Origin: Clostridium zeae
GTDB taxonomy: Bacteria > Bacillota > Clostridia > Clostridiales > Clostridiaceae
DNA length: 64,000 nucleotides
Reading direction: 5' to 3'
NCBI RefSeq assembly: GCF_017312485.1
Contig: NZ_BMBA01000002.1
Location: forward strand, 124,001 to 188,000
Below the pieces are notes generated by a model that saw only the letters and a list, made by a program, of their open reading frames with translations, was not told where the DNA came from and did not search any database. A program made the position numbers and the translations under genes. Below, in pieces: positions 57,000 through 64,000 of the stretch; positions within the stretch are counted from its first letter, which is position 1, and every line of letters begins with the position of its first letter.

Positions 57000-57182
57000 G
57001 TTTAAATATCCCCTTTTTATTAAATTTAAATTTGTAATATGTTACTTGTCCTAACTTAAGACATTATTTACTTCATTAATAAGTTCTCATTACTTACTTC
57101 GTTTTAAATTTTATAAAGTTATTAAGCTTAATAATATGTAAATTTATCCGTATATTATAATTTCTGCAAATTTCATTGTAAT

Positions 57183-57210
57183 AAAAAAAGACCTGAGATG
57201 AGCTCAGGTC
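57183..57210 (-). terminator. Riboswitch-controlled terminator
   Basis: GACCTGAG and CTCAGGTC (57190-57210) form the stem, followed by seven Ts on the minus strand. It is the expression platform of the lysine riboswitch; lysine binding should favour this hairpin. Confidence 0.85.
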
Positions 57211-57252
57211 CTAATACACAAAAACAGCCTAATACCCCTTCTTTTTCCCAAA

Positions 57253-57430
57253 TGAGATAGCACAACTCAATAAACCGGGATGTTTATTGAGACAGTCCTG
57301 CAGTTCTTAACTGCAGACCCAGCAAATAATACCGAGAAATATTATTAACTTCGGCGACATTTCCTTCTTCTTAAAATCATAGTACTCTCAAACTCCTCTA
57401 AGAACTATTAAACACCGCGCCTCTACCTCA
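57253..57430 (-). ncRNA. Lysine riboswitch (L-box) aptamer
   Basis: On the minus strand, in order: GAGGTAGAGGCGCGG, a GGAA/GAGAGTA-containing arm, GTCGCCGAAG, GCTGGGTCTGCAG, GGACTGTC, and CTATCTCA, which closes P1 with GAGGTAG. The conserved core words (AGAGGCGC, GCCGAAG, CTGGG, ACTGTC) and their spacing match known lysine riboswitches. An extra upstream hairpin (CCTCAC/GTGAGG, about 57426-57447) overlaps the 5' strand of P1. Confidence 0.9.
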
Positions 57431-57466
57431 CTAAGTTAAAGTGAGGCCTTATTAAATTATATAAAC

Positions 57467-57495
57467 AGTGTACAACAGGACATTCTATATGTCAA
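57467..57495 (-). promoter_or_regulatory. Promoter of the riboswitch/ABC operon
   Basis: Minus strand: -35 TTGACA (57490-57495), 17-nt spacer, -10 TACACT (57467-57472). A TATAAT-like word lies a little downstream as an alternative -10 but lacks a good -35. Confidence 0.5.
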
Positions 57496-57629
57496 TATAG
57501 ATTTGTTCATTATTAATTAACAATTTTTGATATTCAGCACAATTATATACACATTTTATTAAAGTTTTGTAATAAATCCTGTAAGTTCAGAACTTTTACC
57601 ATTAACCCTACACTATTCCAAAATCAATA

Positions 57630-58370
57630 TTATACAACTCCACCATTAACTCTAAGAGTTTGCCCTGTAACCCATTGTGCTTTATCGCTTACTAAAAATT
57701 CAATAACATTTGCTATATCATCAACTTCACCCAGTCTCCCGAAAGCATTAGCCTTTCTAGCAGCATCTATTTGCTGTTCTGTTTTCCCTACAGTAAATAG
57801 TTCTGTGTTAACAGGTCCAGGTGCAACAGTATTTATTGTTATTCCCTTAGTCCCAAATTCCTTTGCCAATTGACGACTTATCTGCTCAACCGCACCTTTA
57901 GTAGCTGCATATACACTATATGTTGGAAGCATACTTCCTACTACAGATGTTGAGAAATTAACTATCCTACCGTTATTCTCCATTAACTTCATAGCCTGCT
58001 GACACGCAAAATAAGTTCCTTTTACATTTATATCAAAAAGTCTATCAAAGTCCGCTTCTGTAACATCAGTAAGTAGTTTATATAGTATTACACCTGCATT
58101 ATTGATTAATATATCTATCTTTCCAAAGGCTTCAATGGTCTCTGAAAACAACTTTTCCACATCACTTACTTTACTAACATCAGCTTGTATTGCAACAGCT
58201 TCTCCACCATTATTTCTAATTTCATTTACTACCTCAGCTGCTTTATCAGGGCTACTAGAATAATTAACTACTACTTTAGCACCAGCTTCAGCTAATTGTT
58301 TTGCAATAGAACTACCTATACCTCTTGATGCTCCTGTTATAATTGCCACTTTCCCATTTAATTCTTTCAT
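57630..58370 (-). CDS. Short-chain dehydrogenase/reductase
   Basis: 246 residues, classical SDR. Cofactor motif TGASRGIGSSIAKQL, NNAG at about residue 88, catalytic serine and YAATK (Tyr-x3-Lys), and the C-terminal VTGQTLRVNGG seen in FabG-like enzymes. VNYSSSP after the second strand suggests NADPH. Substrate unknown; the divergent AraC regulator next to it probably controls it, an arrangement common for SDRs that detoxify carbonyls. RBS AAAGGATGG. Confidence 0.88.
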   Translation of the reverse strand: MKELNGKVAIITGASRGIGSSIAKQLAEAGAKVVVNYSSSPDKAAEVVNEIRNNGGEAVAIQADVSKVSDVEKLFSETIEAFGKIDILINNAGVILYKLLTDVTEADFDRLFDINVKGTYFACQQAMKLMENNGRIVNFSTSVVGSMLPTYSVYAATKGAVEQISRQLAKEFGTKGITINTVAPGPVNTELFTVGKTEQQIDAARKANAFGRLGEVDDIANVIEFLVSDKAQWVTGQTLRVNGGVV

Positions 58371-58599
58371 TATATATCCATCCTTTCATGCATTAACTTA
58401 TTATTCCCAAAATCGTGTTAATTCTTGAACTAGTTACTCTAATTATCAGATATAAATATTCCTCAGCTTCAACACAGTTATTGGATTAATTTAATTGTAA
58501 GAGATAATGAGCTTTAATAGGTAGCCTATTCTTGTTTAATCATTGCCTAATTCTCCAAAAAGAACTATAATCTTTACATAATCTAAAGGAGAGTTCACT

Positions 58600-59535
58600 A
58601 TGGAAAATGAAAAATTAGATAAGCAAAGTGTGTTGATTGAAGATAAACTAAAACAATTAGCTAATCTCATAGAACGTTTTACTGATAGAGAAGGACTTCA
58701 AGCCTCCTCAATACCATCACTAGACTTTATCCGTTCCTCTGAAAAATCAGAGCTTTTACATTCTATTTACACACCATCCTTATGTGTAATAGTTCAAGGG
58801 GCAAAGATGGTTATACTGGGTACTGAAAGTTATAGATATGATAAAAACTCCTATTTAGTTGCTTCTGTACACTTGCCTATTACTGGTCAGATCATTGAAG
58901 CTTCACCTGCTGCTCCATATTTAAGCTTAAGACTTGGTTTTAGCAGTGATCAAATTCTCGATATAATAAAAGAAACTAAGCAAATAGCAAAAGAAAAGCA
59001 GAATCCCCCTCGTGGACTGATTGTAAATGAGACTAATCTATCCTTACTAGATGCTCTTTTAAGACTTGTAAGTCTGCTAGATACACCAACGGATATTCCA
59101 GTTCTTGCACCTTTATTTATTAGAGAGATTCTTTATAGAATTTTACAAGATAATCAGGGGTATGTGGTAAAGCAATTTGCTATGATTGGAAGCCATGCAC
59201 AAGCAATCTCAAGTGCTATTAACTTAATTAACAAAGATTTTTCAAAGCCCTTGAGCATTGATGAGCTGGCAAAAACGATAAATATGAGTGCCTCCTCATT
59301 GCATCATCATTTTAAAAAAGTTACTGCAATGAGTCCTCTTCAATATCAAAAGCAAGTGCGACTGCAAGAAGCACGAAGATTATTGCTTTCAGAAACCTTA
59401 GAAGCTGCAGATGCAGCGTTTCAAGTAGGTTATGAAAGCCCTTCTCAATTTAGTCGTGAATACGCAAGAATGTTTGGCTTACCACCTATAAGCGATATAA
59501 AAAGATTGAAAAATTCTGTATATGTAGATTTTTAA
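58600..59535 (+). CDS. AraC-family transcriptional regulator
   Basis: 311 residues. The N-terminal cupin-like effector domain (AraC_N type: SLCVIVQGAKMVILGTESY, PITGQIIEASPAAPYLSL) is followed by a C-terminal double helix-turn-helix: IDELAKTINMSASSLHHHFKK and AADAAFQVGYESPSQFSREYAR. It is divergent to the SDR gene across a 229-nt gap and most likely regulates it in response to a small ligand. RBS AAAGGAGAG. Confidence 0.93.
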   Translation: MENEKLDKQSVLIEDKLKQLANLIERFTDREGLQASSIPSLDFIRSSEKSELLHSIYTPSLCVIVQGAKMVILGTESYRYDKNSYLVASVHLPITGQIIEASPAAPYLSLRLGFSSDQILDIIKETKQIAKEKQNPPRGLIVNETNLSLLDALLRLVSLLDTPTDIPVLAPLFIREILYRILQDNQGYVVKQFAMIGSHAQAISSAINLINKDFSKPLSIDELAKTINMSASSLHHHFKKVTAMSPLQYQKQVRLQEARRLLLSETLEAADAAFQVGYESPSQFSREYARMFGLPPISDIKRLKNSVYVDF

Positions 59536-59549
59536 TGAGGTAATGATGA

Positions 59550-59589
59550 AACACCCTGTAGAATAGCTATTCTACAGGGTGTTCTTTTA
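59550..59589 (+). terminator. Terminator of the AraC-type gene
   Basis: AACACCCTGTAGAATAG and its inverted copy form a perfect stem (59550-59583), followed by TCTTTTA. Confidence 0.9.
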
Positions 59590-59693
59590 CTTATTTAACT
59601 CTCTTCACCTAATGATTGACAGCTTTAAGCCTAAAGCCATTTTTGCAGTCCTCTAGATTATGAACAGATGCTTTAAAGGCATATGTAATCCGA

Positions 59694-59942
59694 CTATATA
59701 CTTTTTTCTTTAATATGGTTAGTTATCATATCAATTAAATCCTTAACTTCAAAACCACTTTTTTCGCTAACAAGTGCTATTGTTGCCTTTGATGACATAG
59801 CTTTAAATAAAATTGGATTTTTTAACTTTTCAAATTTAGGTGATAGTTCAATTAAAAATTCTCTTATAGACGGATATTTTTTAGCAATATCTCCTATTAA
59901 TGTTTGCTCATTAATATCAAATTCTTTTATATCGTAACTCAT
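59694..59942 (-). CDS. DUF1858-domain protein
   Basis: 82 residues. It matches the N-terminal domain of ScdA/RIC-type proteins: TLIGDIAKKYPSIREFLIE, then LFKAMSSKATIALVSEKSG and DLIDMITNHI. Some DUF1858 proteins carry a CxxC or cysteine for hybrid redox clusters, but this one has none. Stand-alone copies occur in anaerobes; the function is unknown. I start at 59942 (MSYDIKEF; AAAGGATGG upstream) instead of eight codons earlier. Confidence 0.75.
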   Translation of the reverse strand: MSYDIKEFDINEQTLIGDIAKKYPSIREFLIELSPKFEKLKNPILFKAMSSKATIALVSEKSGFEVKDLIDMITNHIKEKSI

Positions 59943-60067
59943 AATGTACCATCCTTTCATAAACATATATCTTCATATAATAATTTCATTATGCCCATAG
60001 TACCATTTATAAAAATTGTTTTCTGTGACTTAAGTTACAGTTTTATGATTTTATTTAAACTTATCAT

Positions 60068-60118
60068 AAAAAAACAAGCACCTTTTCTACTCACATTGAA
60101 TAGAAACGGGCTTGTTTT
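60068..60118 (-). terminator. Terminator of the PPOX-family gene
   Basis: AAAACAAGC (from 60071) pairs with GCTTGTTTT (to 60118), with an inner TTTCTA/TAGAAA stem. The minus strand ends in seven Ts. Confidence 0.85.
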
Positions 60119-60130
60119 ATATGTAGTCTT

Positions 60131-60502
60131 TTAAATAGTTTGTTTTGCGGATACTACTGTTATTTCTAATACTCTACTTAAAAATGGGAACTTTTCTTTC
60201 ATCATATCGTAATCTGAACCTGATTCTAGGAACTTTGCAGTACCTTCAATTAAAAATCCAGCGCCTATATATTGATGCCCCATTACTTCTTTGCTACCAA
60301 AAGTAAGCTTAACATTATTATTTAGTTCTATATTTTTTTGAGTTCTTCTCATTCCTGCCGCAGGTATAAGTAATCTTCCATCTTCTGTAGCATTAAGATA
60401 TGAGTTCCAGGTATTAGCTACGTGAGCTTCATTATTTGCACATGTTACAATAGCAACTACCCCTTCATGGGAAATAACTTCAATTAATTTTTCATTAAAC
60501 AT
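60131..60502 (-). CDS. Pyridoxamine 5'-phosphate oxidase-family FMN protein
   Basis: 123 residues, single split-barrel domain. VVAIVTCANNEAHVANTWNS and RLLIPAAGMRRTQKNI form the flavin-phosphate-binding part. It is shorter than true PdxH, so it is one of the small PPOX-like flavoproteins whose substrates are mostly unknown. It is divergent to a MocR regulator (60643), which in other bacteria often controls vitamin B6-related genes, so a B6 or flavin redox role is plausible but unproven. RBS AAGGAGGAA. Confidence 0.82.
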   Translation of the reverse strand: MFNEKLIEVISHEGVVAIVTCANNEAHVANTWNSYLNATEDGRLLIPAAGMRRTQKNIELNNNVKLTFGSKEVMGHQYIGAGFLIEGTAKFLESGSDYDMMKEKFPFLSRVLEITVVSAKQTI

Positions 60503-60642
60503 AAAAATTCCTCCTTATACAAAAGCTCTTATTAATTTAGTAATTGACTTTCTTATGAGACAATTATACAATCAAACTGGCATTATCAAAAGCGCCAATT
60601 TCATTTATTTTTTTGGATACAGTTAAAGGAGTATAAATAATT

Positions 60643-62070
60643 ATGATTATTTTAAATAGTGATTCAGATAAACCTTTATATCAACAAATATATGAGCAAC
60701 TAAAGAAACAAATAATATCCGGAGAGCTTTCAGCTGGGGCTAAAATCACCTCAACTCGCTCTCTTTCTACAATATTAGATGTTAGTAGAAATACTGTAGA
60801 AAATGCTTATCTTCAACTATGTTCTGAAGGTTATATTGAAAGTAAGCCTGGTAGTGGTTACATTGTCTTAGAAGTACTCCCTGAACTATTACCAATTGAT
60901 AATAAATCCAACCTTGCTCTCAATAATTTTAAAAGTACCGAGGATAATTCAATTAAGGAAATTAACACTACCAACTCTAGTTATAATTTCGAATATGGGA
61001 AGCTCAGCAGTTCTGATTTCCCTTTAAAGACTTGGCGTAAAATATCAAATAAAGCATTAGCAACGTTAACTGCTGAAGATATGACTTCATATAGCGAAAG
61101 TAAAGGAGAACTTAATTTCAGAATCGAAATCATGAAATATCTAAATAAATCAAGAGGTGTATCTTGCAATACAGATCAGATTATTATATGTACAGGATTT
61201 GCATATTGTCTAAGTCTAATTTGCCAACTATTTAGACAGGATTTTGATGAGATTGCAATTGAAGACCCTGGTTACTTCGGCACTAGAGACATATTTGCTA
61301 ATAATGGTTATAAAGTATCTCCTATATCTCTAGATAAAGATGGGATAAATATTACTGAACTAGAAAAATCAGCAGCGAGGATAGTATATGTTACGCCTTC
61401 ACATCAATTCCCTACTGGATCAGTAATGCCTGTCCATAAGAGATTAAAACTTTTAGATTGGGCCATTAAAAATGATGGAATAATTATCGAAGATGATTAT
61501 GATAGCGAATTAAGATATAGCTCAAGACCTATCCCCTCAATACAAAACATCGGACATAAAGAAAAAGTTATATACATAGGTACTTTTTCAAAGTCACTAT
61601 CACCTAGCTTACGAGTAAATTATATGGTACTACCAGAAGCATATTTAGACAGATATGATAAGCTATTTAGGATTTATCAATCTTATGTTCCAATAATACA
61701 ACAGAGAGTGCTTTATCAATTTATGCACTTAGGGCACTATGAAAGTCATCTTAGAAAAATAGCTCTAGCAAATAAACGAAAACATGATTTATTAATCAGT
61801 GAAATCCACAAAACCTTTGGAAATAAAGTTATAATTCACGGAAGAAATGCTGGTCTCCATGTTTTAGTCGAGGTTAACAATGGCCTTAACGAACTTGAAC
61901 TAATAGAAAAAGCAGCTGAATTTGGTGCAGTTGTTTATCCTGTATCTATGTTCTGGATCAACTCAGAAAAATATTCAAACAACATGGTTTTACTTGGCTT
62001 CGGCGCAATGACTGAGGAGCAAATCATTAATGGAATAAAAGCGTTAAAAGAAGCATGGTTTGATAATTAA
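60643..62070 (+). CDS. MocR-type (GntR/aminotransferase fusion) regulator
   Basis: 475 residues. GntR winged helix at the N-terminus (PLYQQIYEQLKKQIISGEL; SRNTVENAYLQLCSEGYI), then a fold-type-I aminotransferase domain (from about 115). The PLP-binding positions IIEDDYDSELRY and the lysine in GTFSKSLSPSLRV are kept, so it should bind PLP as effector. It is divergent to the PPOX-family gene at 60131, whose promoter shares the 140-nt gap. PdxR-like control of B6 metabolism is one possibility, but no pdxST genes are nearby. Confidence 0.92.
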   Translation: MIILNSDSDKPLYQQIYEQLKKQIISGELSAGAKITSTRSLSTILDVSRNTVENAYLQLCSEGYIESKPGSGYIVLEVLPELLPIDNKSNLALNNFKSTEDNSIKEINTTNSSYNFEYGKLSSSDFPLKTWRKISNKALATLTAEDMTSYSESKGELNFRIEIMKYLNKSRGVSCNTDQIIICTGFAYCLSLICQLFRQDFDEIAIEDPGYFGTRDIFANNGYKVSPISLDKDGINITELEKSAARIVYVTPSHQFPTGSVMPVHKRLKLLDWAIKNDGIIIEDDYDSELRYSSRPIPSIQNIGHKEKVIYIGTFSKSLSPSLRVNYMVLPEAYLDRYDKLFRIYQSYVPIIQQRVLYQFMHLGHYESHLRKIALANKRKHDLLISEIHKTFGNKVIIHGRNAGLHVLVEVNNGLNELELIEKAAEFGAVVYPVSMFWINSEKYSNNMVLLGFGAMTEEQIINGIKALKEAWFDN

Positions 62071-62125
62071 CTTTGCCAAAGTTTTCAATTTACCACTACT
62101 TCAAATTAGAAACACTACAATGTAT

Positions 62126-62157
62126 AAAATCACTATCCAGCTAAGGATAGTGATTTT
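62126..62157. terminator. Bidirectional terminator
   Basis: AAAATCACTATCC (62126-62138) pairs with GGATAGTGATTTT (62145-62157). It serves the MocR gene (+) and the membrane-protein gene ending at 62159 (-). Confidence 0.9.
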
Positions 62158-62158
62158 A

Positions 62159-62638
62159 TTACCTTCTAACAGCATTTGGATTCTTCTCATCAAACTTAAT
62201 GATTGAACTCATCTTAATTGCATCTTTGTATTCTTTTTCTTTTCCATCTATTGTATACCTTATCATGACCATCATTTTAGAGTCTTTAGATATTTTAACA
62301 TCATCAGTAAGATTAAAAGTATCTATAACCATCTGATCTGATTTCTTAAAATCATCTCTACTCCCAAAATTAACAACTTTTTTTCCAGCTACTTGGATAT
62401 CAATATACATTGAGTCTACTTTATTTTCTTCTCTGGTAAGTTTAACTATATACCCTTCTTGAACATACAACTTATCATCAAATGATACCAGCGTTAAATT
62501 ATTAATTCTTAAGTCATCAGCTATTACATCGGTTTTATAGATAACAACTGGATTGCCTTTAAAAAGTTTTATCCCCAGTAGAATTGTTAATATTAATATA
62601 ATGGCGATTAATATAACTATAATACCTCTTCTTTTCAT
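62159..62638 (-). CDS. Single-pass membrane protein of unknown function
   Basis: 159 residues. MKRRG, one strong hydrophobic helix (IIVILIAIILILTILLGI, about 6-24), then a soluble, probably extracytoplasmic beta-rich domain of about 130 residues. The domain carries paired hydrophobic strands such as MYIDIQVAGKKVVNFG and MMVMIRYTIDGKEKEY. No family recognised. An uncleaved anchor is more likely than a signal peptide because no cleavage motif is visible. I start at 62638 with GGATGGGTG upstream; an ATG three codons earlier has no ribosome binding site. Confidence 0.65.
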   Translation of the reverse strand: MKRRGIIVILIAIILILTILLGIKLFKGNPVVIYKTDVIADDLRINNLTLVSFDDKLYVQEGYIVKLTREENKVDSMYIDIQVAGKKVVNFGSRDDFKKSDQMVIDTFNLTDDVKISKDSKMMVMIRYTIDGKEKEYKDAIKMSSIIKFDEKNPNAVRR

Positions 62639-62846
62639 AACACCCATCCATAATTAAATTTAGTAACTAGCATATGATTCATTATTACTTGCTTAGTTTC
62701 TTGAACTCTATAGTTTTAATGTTCATAAGTCAGTTATCCTCAAAATTATTATACCATAATAATCCTTTTTTGTATTCATTTTATAGATACCAGATTAATC
62801 CTCTGCGTTTTCGTAAAATTTTAACTATGTATTCATAAAATTATAT

Positions 62847-63575
62847 CTATTTTATATCTTTCACAAGCCATAAAATTGCCTTTATAAATCTTTCAGTTAT
62901 TTCTGTAAAATGTCCTCCATTATTCCACTCTAATTTAACATTCTCTTCACTGCTAAGTTGCTCTTGTAGTATTTCGAATGCTTTTTCCGTACACACTCCT
63001 ACATTAGCCATACGTAGGTTTCTGCTTTTACTTTCTTTTATTCCAAGTGACAAATAAACTTTAGCGTCTTTATTATATGGATTATTTAAACTCATATATT
63101 CTGTCCATTTGTCATACCATAAGGAGCCTGAAAGACTTCCTACTTTACCAAAACCTTCACATCTATAAAGTGCATATAAAGCTAAAAGCCCTCCAAGAGA
63201 ATATCCAAGCAGTACATTATTTTTATAATCAGACTTAGTTCTGTAGTTAGTATCAATATATGGTTTTATTTTATATAAAAGAGTCTCAATATAATTATCA
63301 GCTTTACCCCCAAAGTCTTCCCCATCCCTAGCTATGCCTTTTGCAGACCAAGGAGTGTAATCATCATTCCAACTTTTAGGTTTAATATTTACTAGAATAA
63401 AAGGAGGACAGTCTTTATAAAAATATGGCTCAATAGCGTAAGCTATATCTCTTATATCATTTGCTCCATTTACATATACAACTGGAAACCTTGCTTCTCC
63501 TTCAATATATTGCTCTGGAACATATATACTGCAATTATAACCATCACAAGTAAACAAATCTATATTACCTCTCAT
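62847..63575 (-). CDS. Alpha/beta-hydrolase, putative esterase (Fes/IroE/BesA-like)
   Basis: 242 residues, esterase D/PF00756-type fold. Nucleophile elbow LLGYSLGGLLALYAL (serine about residue 125) and C-terminal catalytic histidine in NNGGHFTEI. An aspartate or glutamate near KVYLSLGIKESKSRN may complete the triad. NVGVCTEKAFEILQEQL before the histidine also fits the group. No signal peptide. Members hydrolyse siderophore or other esters; no siderophore genes are near, so the substrate is open. RBS AAAAGGAGT. Confidence 0.82.
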   Translation of the reverse strand: MRGNIDLFTCDGYNCSIYVPEQYIEGEARFPVVYVNGANDIRDIAYAIEPYFYKDCPPFILVNIKPKSWNDDYTPWSAKGIARDGEDFGGKADNYIETLLYKIKPYIDTNYRTKSDYKNNVLLGYSLGGLLALYALYRCEGFGKVGSLSGSLWYDKWTEYMSLNNPYNKDAKVYLSLGIKESKSRNLRMANVGVCTEKAFEILQEQLSSEENVKLEWNNGGHFTEITERFIKAILWLVKDIK

Positions 63576-63633
63576 CTTGTACTCCTTTTAATATATTTAG
63601 TCTATGTGTAAGAATATAGTTGAAATTAATAGA

Positions 63634-63665
63634 GCCATCCTCTATCAAGTTATAGTGAGGATGGC
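63634..63665 (-). terminator. Terminator of htpG
   Basis: GCCATCCTC (63634-63642) pairs with GAGGATGGC (63657-63665), 7 nt after the htpG stop codon. Confidence 0.85.
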
Positions 63666-63672
63666 CTTATTA

Positions 63673-64000
63673 TTATTTCATTATCTTACAAATATTATTT
63701 GTGAATTCTACAGGGTCTCCAATTGATAGTCCCTCTATAAGTAATGCTTGATTATATAGTATATCTGTATATAAATTGAACTTATCTTTATCCGCTTCAT
63801 GAGCAGCTTTTAGTGACTTGAAGACATCATGATTTACATTTATCTCTAATACCTTATCAGCCTTAACCCCTTGATTGTTTGGCATTGAATTTAGTATCTT
63901 TTCCATCTCAATTGAAAGCTCGCCATCATTTGCAAGGCATACTGGATGGTTCTTTAATCTTTTTGAAGCTCTAACCTCTTTAACTTTTCCAGTTAATATA
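63673..64000 (-). CDS. htpG: Chaperone HtpG (Hsp90), C-terminal end only
   Basis: The last 108 codons; the gene runs off the right edge. The sequence reads [20 protein letters not shown], then [14 protein letters not shown], then [20 protein letters not shown]. These are the C-terminal dimerisation-domain landmarks of Hsp90: the clip of residues before the aspartate, the M-E-+-I/L helix and the L-E-I-N-x-x-H motif. It ends [18 protein letters not shown]. Confidence 0.9.
   Translation of the reverse strand, partial: ILTGKVKEVRASKRLKNHPVCLANDGELSIEMEKILNSMPNNQGVKADKVLEINVNHDVFKSLKAAHEADKDKFNLYTDILYNQALLIEGLSIGDPVEFTNNICKIMK

Noticed and set aside
57183-57480. T-box leader for the amino-acid ABC operon.
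   Set aside because: There is no T-box sequence (TGGNACCGCG type); the core fits the lysine riboswitch.

Overview
The window is AT-rich, low-GC Gram-positive DNA. The gene content suggests a Clostridium-like member of the Firmicutes: an iscR-iscS-iscU-mnmA cluster beside rarA, a full purine operon with single-chain purL, AGGAGG-type ribosome binding sites, GTG and TTG starts, and U-rich hairpin terminators. No rRNA, tRNA, CRISPR array or transposase gene was seen.

Layout. 1-5.4 kb: the start of a response regulator gene, a cupin protein, a nitroreductase, and the leftward iscR-iscS-iscU-mnmA operon behind a strong promoter (TTGACA-17-TATTAT). 5.7-29.5 kb: an accessory island bounded by two copies of rarA sequence. 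A 972-nt rarA 3' fragment lies at its left edge and the intact rarA at its right. Between them are a 6459-residue secreted WapA/Rhs-type polymorphic toxin (TTG start; 32 FN3-like and 10 PPC-like domains, then Rhs/YD repeats, then an HNH-like C-terminal toxin) and two downstream small genes, a probable cognate immunity gene and a SUKH (SMI1/KNR4) immunity-type gene. 30-33.2 kb: flavin reductase-like protein, an S51-peptidase homologue lacking its serine, two small cytosolic proteins and a membrane diguanylate cyclase. 33.4-44.2 kb: purL-E-C-F-M-N-H-D, with a promoter and a hairpin/terminator leader ahead of purL. 44.5-50.6 kb: alanine racemase with an unannotated 29-residue membrane peptide gene ahead of it, an HD-hydrolase remnant, TerC, a second diguanylate cyclase and a GH36 alpha-galactosidase. 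51-52.9 kb: an ECF sigma factor gene overlapping a gene for a membrane-anchored serpin with an anti-sigma-like cytosolic N-terminus, behind an ECF-type promoter. 53-57.5 kb: MutT-like Nudix, DUF3052 protein, and an amino-acid ABC transporter led by a lysine riboswitch, so probably a lysine importer. 57.6-64 kb: SDR/AraC and PPOX/MocR divergent pairs, a DUF1858 protein, a single-pass membrane protein, an esterase and the 3' end of htpG.

The most interesting items are: (1) the ECF sigma/serpin module, in which a protease inhibitor appears to be the sensor part of an anti-sigma protein; (2) a 95-nt palindromic element present twice, in the same orientation relative to the gene downstream, one copy just ahead of the sigma/serpin promoter; (3) the giant modular toxin and the rarA duplication around it; (4) a 99-nt nested inverted repeat and the purL leader as candidate structured RNAs. 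All assignments come from reading the sequence; no database search was run.
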